Shown here piece by piece: positions 1 through 7,612 of a DNA stretch of 57,976 nucleotides (the first letter of the stretch is position 1; every line of letters starts with the position of its first letter). A program made the position numbers and the translations under genes. This DNA is from Lachnospiraceae bacterium. GTDB lineage: Bacteria; Bacillota; Clostridia; Lachnospirales; Lachnospiraceae. The stretch is taken from contig JAHZAV010000005.1 of assembly GCA_019423745.1 (NCBI GenBank), forward strand, positions 1-57,976. The letters run 5' to 3'. A model generated the notes under the pieces. It made no database searches and was not told the DNA's origin. It was given only the letters and a program-made list of their open reading frames with translations.

Positions 1-25
1 AAAGTGGAGCTGCTGCTCCAGTAGA
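1..25 (-). terminator. Possible terminator after cdd
   Basis: Read leftward, the bases just after the cytidine deaminase stop codon form a short hairpin with arms TGGAGC/GCTCCA and an AGCA loop, followed by CTTT at the window edge. The stem is only six pairs and the T-run is cut off, so this is a modest call. Confidence 0.4.
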
Positions 26-448
26 TTATTTATCTACTTTTGCAACAGCCCCTTCAAACCCTTTCGGGAAAATCTGAAACAAAGTCAGTTTTTCCAAATC
101 TTCCTTATTTTTTCCACATATAATTCGAAAATTATGGGGATCACAAAATTCTGCCATTACTTGCCGACACGCACCACAGGGGTAACAGTTTATAAGTTCC
201 TCTTTACCTCCCACAATTGCAATAGCTTCAAATTTTCGTTCCCCTTGTGAAATTGCCGAAAAAAATGTACTCCTCTCCGCGCAATTTGTCACACCGTAGG
301 CTGCATTTTCTATATTACATCCCTGAAAAATGCGTCCATCTCGGCACAGAAGCGCCGCCCCTACCCGAAATTCCGAATAGGGACTATAAGAATTTTCTCT
401 GGCTTGTGCAGCCAATTCCCATAATTTTCTATCGTCTATTTTCTCCAT
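26..448 (-). CDS. cdd: Cytidine deaminase
   Basis: Cytidine/deoxycytidine deaminase of pyrimidine salvage, 140 residues, the usual length of the small homotetrameric cytosolic form. The zinc site is visible as C56-A-E58 (catalytic glutamate) and P90-C91-x-x-C94. The N-terminal YSPYSEFRVGAAL and the GCNIENAAYG segments are classic for the family. It is the last gene of a leftward run and starts six bases after the thrC stop, so it is probably co-transcribed with thrC. Nothing looks truncated. Substrate preference between cytidine and deoxycytidine cannot be read from the sequence. Confidence 0.95.
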   Translation of the reverse strand: MEKIDDRKLWELAAQARENSYSPYSEFRVGAALLCRDGRIFQGCNIENAAYGVTNCAERSTFFSAISQGERKFEAIAIVGGKEELINCYPCGACRQVMAEFCDPHNFRIICGKNKEDLEKLTLFQIFPKGFEGAVAKVDK

Positions 449-454
449 ATTCTC

Positions 455-1951
455 TTACACTTCTTTCAGCTTGAGAATTTCCTTTACTTCCTCTTCCATT
501 TTGTTTGCATCACACTCTCTCGTATGGAGCACTTTTGCATCAAGAATATCACAGATAGCCTTCGGCATCTCAACTCCAGATGCTTTATTAAGAAGAGGCA
601 GGAGTTCCAATTCGTCCCTTTCACTGTCGGTTTCTCCAATTGCCTGCATAACACTTTTCACAAATTTATAGGGACTTGCGGTTGAGACAACTACACATTT
701 TGTGTGATCTCCTGTTCTGACTTTATAATCTTCACACACATGAGCGGCCACTGCCGTATGGGTATCCATCACATATCCTGTTCTGTCGTAAATTTTGCCA
801 ATCATAGCAGCTGTTTCCTGCTCTGTTGCATAACCAGCATCAAAATCCTGCAAATGCTCTTTCATATCCGAAGTAATCGTATATTTGCCTTCCCGATTCA
901 AAAGCTCCATTAACTCTGCATCTTTACTACAATTGCAACCTGCAATCTGATAAATAAGACGTTCCAGATTACTGGACACAAGAATATCCATGGACGGAGA
1001 TGAGGTAAGCATAAATCTACGATTTTTGTCATATGTTCCTGTTCGAAAAAAATCAAATAATACCTTGTTCTCATTAGAAGCACAGATGAGCTTATGAATA
1101 GGAAGCCCCATTTGCTTTGCATAACAAGCGGCAAGAATATTCCCAAAATTTCCCGTAGGAACAACAACATTAATTTTTTCGCCTGCTTCAATCTCTTCAT
1201 TTTCCAAAAGTTTTCCGTACGCATAAACATAGTAGACGATCTGTGGTACAAGTCTTCCAATATTTATGGAATTTGCAGAAGAAAATTGATAACCATTCTC
1301 TGCCAGTTCATCCTTTAAAGCTTGATTTCCAAAAATTTCTTTTACACCTCTTTGAGCATCATCAAAATTTCCGTGAATTGCTACTACATCCACATTTTTT
1401 CCCTTCTGCGTCACCATCTGCAGTTCCTGCACTTTGCTGACGCCCCCTTTCGGATAAAAGACAATAATCCTCGTCCCTTCCACGTCTGCAAAACCGGCCA
1501 TTGCAGCCTTTCCTGTGTCTCCCGATGTCGCCGCCAGAATAACTATTTCCTTCTCGACATGATTTTTCTTAGCTGCTGTTGTCATAAAATGGGGCAAGAT
1601 TGAAAGAGCCATATCTTTAAAAGCAATGGTCGCACCGTGGAACAGCTCTAAATAATAAGTATCATCAACTTTTACAAGCGGTGCAATCTCCTCAGTATCA
1701 AATTTACTGTCATACGCTCTGGAAATGCACTCCTTCAGCTCTTCCTCAGTAAAATCCGTCAAAAATTCTTTCATAACTGCAAATGCAGTTTCCTGATAGC
1801 TAAGGCCTTTGAGTTCTTCCAATGAAAGTCCAAGCGCCGGAATTCTTTCCGGTACAAACAGCCCTCCATCATCTGCAAGACCTTTCAAAATTGCCTGTGA
1901 CGCTGTCACTTTCACATTTGGATTTCTTGTACTTCTATACTGCAAATTCAT
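455..1951 (-). CDS. thrC: Threonine synthase
   Basis: PLP-dependent threonine synthase, converting O-phosphohomoserine to threonine in the cytosol. The PLP lysine lies in HGATIAFKDMALS (about residue 112 from the chosen start), and the phosphate-binding GNFGN loop is present. The length of about 498 residues matches the family. An in-frame GTG lies three codons upstream at 1960, but AAAGG is eight bases before the ATG at 1951, so I prefer 1951. It lies between nhaC (39-bp gap) and cdd (6-bp gap) on the same strand and fits an amino-acid biosynthesis operon with leuCD. Confidence 0.95.
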   Translation of the reverse strand: MNLQYRSTRNPNVKVTASQAILKGLADDGGLFVPERIPALGLSLEELKGLSYQETAFAVMKEFLTDFTEEELKECISRAYDSKFDTEEIAPLVKVDDTYYLELFHGATIAFKDMALSILPHFMTTAAKKNHVEKEIVILAATSGDTGKAAMAGFADVEGTRIIVFYPKGGVSKVQELQMVTQKGKNVDVVAIHGNFDDAQRGVKEIFGNQALKDELAENGYQFSSANSINIGRLVPQIVYYVYAYGKLLENEEIEAGEKINVVVPTGNFGNILAACYAKQMGLPIHKLICASNENKVLFDFFRTGTYDKNRRFMLTSSPSMDILVSSNLERLIYQIAGCNCSKDAELMELLNREGKYTITSDMKEHLQDFDAGYATEQETAAMIGKIYDRTGYVMDTHTAVAAHVCEDYKVRTGDHTKCVVVSTASPYKFVKSVMQAIGETDSERDELELLPLLNKASGVEMPKAICDILDAKVLHTRECDANKMEEEVKEILKLKEV

Positions 1952-1999
1952 ATATTTCACCTTTCTGTCCCTGACTATTCCCGCTAGAGTTCCATCTGT

Positions 2000-3310
2000 T
2001 TATGCTTCTTTTCTGCTTCTGAACAGAATAAACAAAACTGCACTCACTGCCATAAAAATCGGATAATAAAGATACGGTATAATTTCAAACGGAGTCAATG
2101 CCGTAAGGCTGGCTGCCGACAAAAGCTGGGCGCCATAAGGGATGAGCCCCTGACCCACGGAAGTAAAAATATCCAGAAGAGAAGCGGAACGTCTTGGAGA
2201 GACATGATACTCCTCACTAATTTCCTTTGCAATAGGTCCCGCCATTACGATAGCTACTGTATTATTTGCCGTGCATGCATCTACCAAAAGAGCCAGAGAG
2301 GCAATTCCTAACTCCGCTCCCCTTTCGCCATGTATCCGTTTATGGATCCATCCCAGTATAAAATGAATTCCTCCATATTCTTTCACCAAAGAAACTATAC
2401 AGGCCACTATAATCGAGATGACGGTAATATCATACATCCCAGTCACACCGCCTATACTTACACCGTTAATCTCCCCACCGCCAACAGCAAGGAAAATTTG
2501 TCCAATTCCAATACTTCCTGTAGCAACGCCAACAATTAACGAAAGAATTGTGCCACTTATTAGTACCACAAATACATTAATTCCAATCAACGCTCCTATC
2601 AGTACTACCAGATAGGGCAGTACTTTCCATATATTATAGGTCAAATCGCCTGTCAGTTTAAAATCCCCATTTCTCGTGATAACAAAGAAGATTATAACTG
2701 TAAGGATTGCCGCCGGAAGGACAATAAGAAAATTTTCTCGAAATTTATCTTTCATTTCACACCCCTGCGTTTTTACTGCTGCAATGGTGGTATCTGATAT
2801 CATGGAAAGGTTATCTCCAAACATAGCACCACATACAACAGCGCCAATACAGATAGGCATAGCAAATCCAGTCTTTTCACTAATACCCACAGCAATGGGG
2901 GCTAATGCCGCAATCGTTCCCATAGAGGTTCCCATAGATACTGATATAAAACATCCGATCACAAAAAGTCCTACTACTGCTGCCGGTGATGGCAATATGG
3001 AAAGTCCCAGATTTACTGTACTTTCCACTCCACCTGCTGCCGTTACAGCTCCTGAAAATCCCCCTGCGCAAAGAAATATAAGGCTCATTGTAATAATATT
3101 TTCATCGCCTACTCCTTTGGCTATTACAGTAATCTTCTTATCAAAGCTTAACTCTTTGTTCTGGCAAAAAGCTACACACAAGGCAACCAAAAATGCTACG
3201 ATTGTTGGCATGGAATAAAAATCTTTTGTTACAATACCAAAGCCTAAAAAAATTACCAAAAACACTCCTATGGGCAGAAGTGCTACTGCTCTTCCCTTTT
3301 TTTGTTCCAT
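2000..3310 (-). CDS. nhaC: NhaC-family Na+/H+ antiporter
   Basis: Polytopic membrane protein of 436 residues with about eleven to twelve hydrophobic segments, belonging to the NhaC Na+/H+ antiporter (IT superfamily) group. Family marks include the SMGTSMGTIAAL stretch and the DACTANNTVAIVMAGPIAKEI stretch near residues 345-366. The start follows leuD by two bases, with its ribosome site inside the leuD 3' end. Members of this family exchange Na+ for H+, or carry organic acids such as malate/lactate. Its place between leucine and threonine genes could hint at an organic- or amino-acid substrate, but this is inference. Confidence 0.85.
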   Translation of the reverse strand: MEQKKGRAVALLPIGVFLVIFLGFGIVTKDFYSMPTIVAFLVALCVAFCQNKELSFDKKITVIAKGVGDENIITMSLIFLCAGGFSGAVTAAGGVESTVNLGLSILPSPAAVVGLFVIGCFISVSMGTSMGTIAALAPIAVGISEKTGFAMPICIGAVVCGAMFGDNLSMISDTTIAAVKTQGCEMKDKFRENFLIVLPAAILTVIIFFVITRNGDFKLTGDLTYNIWKVLPYLVVLIGALIGINVFVVLISGTILSLIVGVATGSIGIGQIFLAVGGGEINGVSIGGVTGMYDITVISIIVACIVSLVKEYGGIHFILGWIHKRIHGERGAELGIASLALLVDACTANNTVAIVMAGPIAKEISEEYHVSPRRSASLLDIFTSVGQGLIPYGAQLLSAASLTALTPFEIIPYLYYPIFMAVSAVLFILFRSRKEA

Positions 3311-3312
3311 AA

Positions 3313-3804
3313 CTATTTCCTTTTATTATTTGTATAATTTACAAGTCCACCCGCTGCAATCAGCTTCTGCATAAATTCCGGGAAAGCCTGGCCTTGAAAC
3401 TCTGTACCTTTTGTACGGTTGTAAATTTTCCCACTGTCAAAATCTACTTCCACTTCATCTCCTGCTTCAATTCCTCTTGCAGCCTCTGGGCATTCGATAA
3501 TCGGAAGTCCAATGTTAATTGCATTTCTATAAAAGATTCTCGCAAATGTTTCCGCAATAACACAACTTACACCTGCTGTTTTTAAACAAAGCGGAGCATG
3601 CTCTCTGGATGATCCACATCCGAAATTTTTATTTGCTACAATCAAATCACCTGGCTGTACTTTACCTGCAAATTCAGGATCAATATCTGCCATAGCATGA
3701 CTGGCCAGTTCCTGCGGATCAAAAGAATTTAAGTATCTTGCAGGAATAATTACATCTGTGTCTACATTATCTCCATATTTAAAAACTTTACCTAACGCTT
3801 TCAT
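3313..3804 (-). CDS. leuD: 3-isopropylmalate dehydratase small subunit
   Basis: Small swivel-domain subunit (163 residues) of isopropylmalate isomerase, which interconverts 2- and 3-isopropylmalate in leucine synthesis. Its short length and the VFKYGDNVDTDVIIPARYL start are those of the archaeal/clostridial LeuD type, and the FGCGSSREHAP motif is intact. Its ATG shares one base with the leuC stop (TAATG), indicating translational coupling with leuC. The related homoaconitase or dimethylmalate dehydratase small subunits cannot be fully excluded, though pairing with leuC makes leucine synthesis most likely. Confidence 0.93.
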   Translation of the reverse strand: MKALGKVFKYGDNVDTDVIIPARYLNSFDPQELASHAMADIDPEFAGKVQPGDLIVANKNFGCGSSREHAPLCLKTAGVSCVIAETFARIFYRNAINIGLPIIECPEAARGIEAGDEVEVDFDSGKIYNRTKGTEFQGQAFPEFMQKLIAAGGLVNYTNNKRK

Positions 3805-5078
3805 TAATTGTCACCTGCTTTCTCTGGATTTGCAATATATCCTGCGATTGCACTCGCTGCTGCCGTTTCCGGAGATGCCAGATAAATCAAGGAATCCACA
3901 TGTCCCATTCTTCCGACAAAATTCCGGTTTGTTGTAGATACACATTTTTCTCCTGCTGCAAGGACTCCCATATGTCCGCCCATACATGGTCCGCAGCTCG
4001 GTGTATTAAATGCACATCCTGCATCAATAAAAATATCAACCAAACCTTCTTTTATACATTCCTTATAAATTTTCTGTGTCCCAGGTATAACCATAACGCG
4101 CACATCCGGATGTACCTTATGCCCTTTTAAAATAGCCGCTGCACGGCGCATATCTTCCATTCTTCCGTTGGTACAGGAGCCGATTACGACCTGATCAATC
4201 TTGATTGGTTCCATTGCCTCAATTTCGTCAATAGTCTTTGCATTGCCTGGAAGATGTGGAAATGCCACAGTAGGACGCACTTTGGAAAGATCTACCTCTA
4301 CCACTTCATCATAACAGGCATCTTCATCTGCTTCATAAATCTTATAATCTTTATCCGAATGCTCTTTAATATAATCCTCTGCCAGTTTATCTACCGGGAA
4401 GATTCCATTCTTTGCTCCTGCTTCAATTGCCATGTTTGCCATCGTAAATCTGTCATCCATTGTCAGATTGGCAATTCCATCTCCGGTAAACTCCATAGAT
4501 TTATATAATGCTCCATCCACGCCAATTCTTCCAATAATATGAATAATAATATCCTTTCCACTGACATATCTGGATGGTTTCCCTGTTAACACAAACTTAA
4601 TTGCAGATGGAACTTTAAACCAAAGTTCTCCTGTTGCCATTCCAGTAGCAATATCTGTCGTTCCAACACCTGTTGAAAATGCTCCTAACGCTCCATATGT
4701 ACAAGTATGGGAATCAGCGCCAATAATACACTCTCCTGCTACAGTAATTCCTTTTTCCGGAAGAATCGCATGTTCAATTCCCATCTGTCCAACTTCATAA
4801 TAGTGGGAAAGCTCCTGCTCCTTGGCAAATTCACGGAGAGATTTTGAATTTTGCGCCGATTTAATATCTTTATTCGGAGTAAAATGGTCCGGAACAAGAA
4901 CCACTTTATCTTTATCAAATACCTTTTCTGCCATTTGTTTAAATACAGGAATCGCCATAGGCCCTGTAATATCATTTGCCATGACTACATCCAGCTTTGC
5001 TTCGATCAGCTGCCCTGCTTCTACATAATCAAGCCCTGCATGTGCAGCCAAAATCTTCTGAGTCATTGTCATACCCAT
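3804..5078 (-). CDS. leuC: 3-isopropylmalate dehydratase large subunit
   Basis: Large catalytic subunit (424 residues) of isopropylmalate isomerase, an aconitase-family hydro-lyase carrying a [4Fe-4S] cluster. The cluster cysteines are C302 (GSCTNGR), C362 and C365 (SCGPCMGG). The ~420-residue length is the archaeal-type form common in clostridia rather than the ~470-residue enterobacterial form. AGGAGG nine bases upstream supports the start. It heads the leftward leuC-leuD-nhaC-thrC-cdd run, and a promoter-like pair lies just upstream at 5121-5150. No T-box leader or leucine attenuator is visible in the short 5' region. Confidence 0.94.
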   Translation of the reverse strand: MGMTMTQKILAAHAGLDYVEAGQLIEAKLDVVMANDITGPMAIPVFKQMAEKVFDKDKVVLVPDHFTPNKDIKSAQNSKSLREFAKEQELSHYYEVGQMGIEHAILPEKGITVAGECIIGADSHTCTYGALGAFSTGVGTTDIATGMATGELWFKVPSAIKFVLTGKPSRYVSGKDIIIHIIGRIGVDGALYKSMEFTGDGIANLTMDDRFTMANMAIEAGAKNGIFPVDKLAEDYIKEHSDKDYKIYEADEDACYDEVVEVDLSKVRPTVAFPHLPGNAKTIDEIEAMEPIKIDQVVIGSCTNGRMEDMRRAAAILKGHKVHPDVRVMVIPGTQKIYKECIKEGLVDIFIDAGCAFNTPSCGPCMGGHMGVLAAGEKCVSTTNRNFVGRMGHVDSLIYLASPETAAASAIAGYIANPEKAGDN

Positions 5079-5120
5079 AATCGTATGCCTCCTTCTTCCT
5101 CTATTTCTGTCTTAAAATGT

Positions 5121-5150
5121 ATTTTAACACGGTGTGCCCCCGATTGACAA
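5121..5150 (-). promoter_or_regulatory. Promoter of leuC operon
   Basis: On the minus strand TTGTCA is followed after 17 bases by TTAAAA(T), about 40 bases before the leuC start. It lies between the leuC ribosome site and the left copy of the IS-flanking repeat. The -10 is imperfect. Confidence 0.5.
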
Positions 5151-5154
5151 GAAC

Positions 5155-5181
5155 ACACTCTTTTTTCATAGTGGTCTTCTT
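5155..5181. repeat. 27-bp direct repeat, left copy (IS target duplication)
   Basis: This stretch, beginning ACACTCTTTTTTCATAG, is repeated without mismatch at 6374-6400, exactly outside the insertion sequence. It reads as a target-site duplication. The right copy contains the stop codon of the CmpB-type gene, so the left copy is the duplicated tail of that gene. Confidence 0.85.
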
Positions 5182-5221
5182 TGTATAGGTGTCAATGATT
5201 GGTAACACTTCACCCTGAAAG

Positions 5222-5278
5222 GAATGTCAAGGGTAAGGTGGAGATTCCCATAGGGAATACTACCTGACCTTGACATTC
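5222..5278. other. Hairpin at the left end of the IS
   Basis: A long imperfect inverted repeat: GAATGTCAAGG pairs with CCTTGACATTC outside, and ATTCCC-ATA-GGGAAT forms the inner tip. It lies just beyond the transposase stop, inside the left IS end. It could end transposase transcription or block read-in from the leuC side. Confidence 0.55.
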
Positions 5279-5335
5279 TCTTTATGATATAATGGTATGC
5301 GGCGGCAGCATTCCTTGCTGTCGCCCTTGTCTACT

Positions 5336-6265
5336 TTAAAACATAACCCCTTGGTACATTCTTACAATTGTATTCGGGCTTTTCATTCCAAGGCAAGTTT
5401 TTATGTAGTTATTCGATTTCTTCTGATACACTCTTAGTTGTTTTCGTCCATCTTCCAGACTATACATCCTCATTTGTTTATAAAACCTGGCTTCATCTGT
5501 CCTGTGTTGGCGTTCTACTTTCCCGTTATGTCTGGGTGTGGCAATCTGAATTCGATGATATATGATCTCCAACTCTTCAAGTGCTTTCTCAAACATCGTC
5601 AGATGCTTACTTTTTATGACCAGAAGTCGATTTGTGAACTCTGTTCCATTGTCTGTCTGCACTTCCCGGATCGGGAAAGGCGCCTGTTCCATTAGTTTCA
5701 TTAAAAAATCTTTGGAACTATAGGTGCTGTGTTCATCGTACATCTCTCGATAAGTCCATCTGCTACACTCATCTACTGCTGTATATTGATAATACTTCCT
5801 TCCGTCTGTCACACAATACGAGGGCACGTATTTTACGTCAATTTGGATTTTCTGCCCCGGATAATCTGCCCGCTGATACGGTTTCAGTTTTCGTTCCTTT
5901 TTCTTCTTTTTGGATGGTTTTAAAGCTTTCAGACGAGCTGCAATCCTTTTAAAACCGCCATAACTGCGTGTATACCCATCTTTTTCTACCAGTTCCTGAT
6001 ATGCCAGAAGCAAATCCATCCACTTATATTTCTTTAAACGCCGACGGATCTGACGGAGTTCCTGCTCTGTATGACTCCTGGGTGATATCCTGGGTCTGTG
6101 GCTGCGATCTTCTAAACTGGCTAAGGTTCCATCATATCTGGCAAGCCATTTATATACGGTTTTCCGACTTACTCTATAACGAATAGCTGTTTCTGTTACA
6201 GAATGTTTCTGGGCATATTTAACAATACGTTGACGCTGATATTTGGCCTGTGATAAACTCGACAT
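5336..6265 (-). CDS. IS481-like DDE transposase
   Basis: Transposase of 309 residues. An N-terminal helix-turn-helix (about residues 10-45, including YRVSRKTVYKWLARY) is followed by a basic linker (about 115-130) and an rve/integrase-core catalytic domain. The catalytic triad is read as D143 (QIDVKYV), D205 (QTDNGTEF) and E251 (NGKVERQ), with the NGKVERQHRTDE block typical of IS481/IS3-type enzymes. It is a single uninterrupted frame with a clear AAGGAGA ribosome site. The flanking 27-bp repeats suggest comparison also with the IS1202 group, whose transposases I recall as larger. Confidence 0.9.
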   Translation of the reverse strand: MSSLSQAKYQRQRIVKYAQKHSVTETAIRYRVSRKTVYKWLARYDGTLASLEDRSHRPRISPRSHTEQELRQIRRRLKKYKWMDLLLAYQELVEKDGYTRSYGGFKRIAARLKALKPSKKKKKERKLKPYQRADYPGQKIQIDVKYVPSYCVTDGRKYYQYTAVDECSRWTYREMYDEHSTYSSKDFLMKLMEQAPFPIREVQTDNGTEFTNRLLVIKSKHLTMFEKALEELEIIYHRIQIATPRHNGKVERQHRTDEARFYKQMRMYSLEDGRKQLRVYQKKSNNYIKTCLGMKSPNTIVRMYQGVMF

Positions 6266-6339
6266 ACAAGGATTCTCCTTTTGATCTGACTATTGGTTTC
6301 TGGACAATTCCAATATATCACATCAAGGTGAATCCTTGT
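6266..6339 (-). promoter_or_regulatory. 5' hairpin overlapping transposase ribosome site
   Basis: The ten bases directly before the transposase ATG (6266-6275) are perfectly complementary to 6330-6339. The pairing would cover the edge of the ribosome site in a transcript entering from outside the IS. A competing local hairpin, CAAGG-TGAAT-CCTTG, overlaps the distal arm at 6324-6338. Confidence 0.4.
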
Positions 6340-6373
6340 TTTTATTTTGTTACCTATCTATTGTATCCCAACA

Positions 6374-6400
6374 ACACTCTTTTTTCATAGTGGTCTTCTT
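6374..6400. repeat. 27-bp direct repeat, right copy (IS target duplication)
   Basis: Perfect copy of 5155-5181, starting at the base next to the right IS terminus. On the minus strand it includes the last four codons and the TGA stop of the CmpB-type gene, so that gene stays intact despite the insertion. Confidence 0.85.
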
Positions 6401-7245
6401 TTTTCCAATCTTTCCTTCAATTCATTTAAAATTTCTCTATGCTTTCGAGATTCCATTTTGGGGAAAGCCTTAACCAGACGCCGGCTGACAAGTGTGCTAG
6501 CAGCTGCCAGCTCTTCATAACGTTTCTTCATCTCATCAAAGCGCTCACGCATATCCCCTTTAATATCTTCCCCTATATCATAGAAATCCTCATACTTCTC
6601 TCGGAATTCCTCTTTTTTCTCCTCTAATTTTTCTAATTTTTCTACGGCATCCATTACATTTTCATGAATATTAATGCCCATTTTATCAGAAATTTCATGC
6701 AGTTCTGCTGCAATCTTTTCCATTGCATCCATACGTTTATTCAGCTTCAATATACCAGCTGAAGTTACTGCAATATCAGCTGCCAGCACTGCAGTAAAAA
6801 TAATACACAGCGTCATCCCTAACGGAAACGGCATAATCTCTGTCAGTTTCTCTGTCAGTGGATGGATTACCTTCATGATGATTACACATGCTATGCCCCA
6901 TACAAGAGAAAAAAGCAGGCAGACATATCCACCAATATTTAGTGGCATCTGTGAATAATCCCACCACTTATGATGAAAAATCTTATCCATCGCATATCCC
7001 GTAATCCACTCAATAAATGTCACCAGCACAACCGAAGCCACATAAAGCAAAAGAATGTGCTCCTTCCAAGGCTCCAGCAATGTAACTACTGCGCCTACTC
7101 CCACCCCATATACCGGGCAAATTGGTCCATTTAAAAATCCTCTGTTTACAAATTTCCTTTCTTTTACGCTTGCAAATGCAACCTCCACACACCATCCGGC
7201 AAATCCGTATATAAAAAAATAAACAATCAGTCTGTACGTCTCCAT
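6385..7245 (-). CDS. CmpB-type ABC transporter-like membrane protein
   Basis: Integral membrane protein of about 286 residues resembling the ABC_trans_CmpB (putative ABC transporter type IV) family. Four to five hydrophobic helices fill the first ~150 residues, starting with YFFIYGFAGWCVEV and including NRGFLNGPICPVYG. A charged, probably coiled-coil tail (about 170-285) is rich in E, K and R. AAGGGG six bases upstream favours the ATG at 7245 over the in-frame ATG at 7260. Its stop codon lies inside the IS target duplication. The function of this family is not established, and no ATPase partner is adjacent. Confidence 0.75.
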   Translation of the reverse strand: METYRLIVYFFIYGFAGWCVEVAFASVKERKFVNRGFLNGPICPVYGVGVGAVVTLLEPWKEHILLLYVASVVLVTFIEWITGYAMDKIFHHKWWDYSQMPLNIGGYVCLLFSLVWGIACVIIMKVIHPLTEKLTEIMPFPLGMTLCIIFTAVLAADIAVTSAGILKLNKRMDAMEKIAAELHEISDKMGINIHENVMDAVEKLEKLEEKKEEFREKYEDFYDIGEDIKGDMRERFDEMKKRYEELAAASTLVSRRLVKAFPKMESRKHREILNELKERLEKRRPL

Positions 7246-7290
7246 TTTTATCCCCTTCATTTTTACTATTTCATAAGAGTATACCTTACG

Positions 7291-7319
7291 TTGTCAGATG
7301 CGTCAAATAGTGATATAAT
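7291..7319 (+). promoter_or_regulatory. Promoter of feoAB
   Basis: TTGTCA (7291-7296) and a perfect TATAAT (7314-7319) are separated by 17 bases, about 45 bases before the feoA start. No clear Fur or DtxR palindrome could be assigned by eye, although iron repression would be expected for this operon. Confidence 0.75.
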
Positions 7320-7363
7320 TTTGTGGCAAAAGATAATTTTTCTCAATTAAAGGAGATGTACAT

Positions 7364-7612
7364 ATGATACTCAAGCAAGGGGCAAATAATCACACCTATA
7401 AAGTGCAGGCCATCCATACAGAGCATGCACTGGAGCGCCGCCTGGAGGCCCTGGGGCTTACAGAAGGAGCTTTTATTACAATATTAAACAACAACAAAAA
7501 GGGCTCTCTTACCGTTAAATTTCGAGGCACCCGTTTTGCAATCGGCAGATATATAGCGGAACATATCGAAGTGAAGGAGGTGGATCCATCATGTCCAAAC
7601 CAATCCGTGTAG
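7364..7612 (+). CDS. feoA: Ferrous iron transport protein A
   Basis: Small SH3-like cytosolic protein (82 residues) that acts with FeoB in Fe(II) uptake. Family features are the LERRLEALGLTEGAFITIL segment followed by short beta-strands ending in KFRGTRFAIGRYIAEHIEV. A good AAGGAGATG ribosome site precedes the ATG. The 3' end overlaps feoB by 22 bases, indicating tight coupling. A strong promoter-like sequence lies immediately upstream. Confidence 0.9.
   Translation: MILKQGANNHTYKVQAIHTEHALERRLEALGLTEGAFITILNNNKKGSLTVKFRGTRFAIGRYIAEHIEVKEVDPSCPNQSV

Larger units (their letters stand above)
5182..6373 (-). mobile_element. IS481-like insertion sequence, about 1.19 kb
   Basis: Complete insertion sequence bounded by imperfect terminal inverted repeats of about 26 bp. 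Both ends start TGT and share GGTAACA at the inner end, with 16 of 26 positions matching. It holds one transposase gene read leftward and a strong imperfect hairpin near its left end. It is flanked by 27-bp direct repeats at 5155-5181 and 6374-6400. Both ends and the transposase look intact, so it may still be mobile. The duplication is much longer than the few to about fifteen bases usual for IS481 elements. Confidence 0.85.

Noticed and set aside
2676..3218. 180-codon open frame antisense to nhaC
   Set aside because: Shadow of a strongly supported membrane protein gene; its composition (many T, I, P, A) is typical of antisense frames.
5155..5181. IS target as a dif/Xer recombination site
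   Set aside because: The 27-bp sequence shows no resemblance to the known Bacillota dif arms, although long duplications are linked to Xer-site targeting in some elements.
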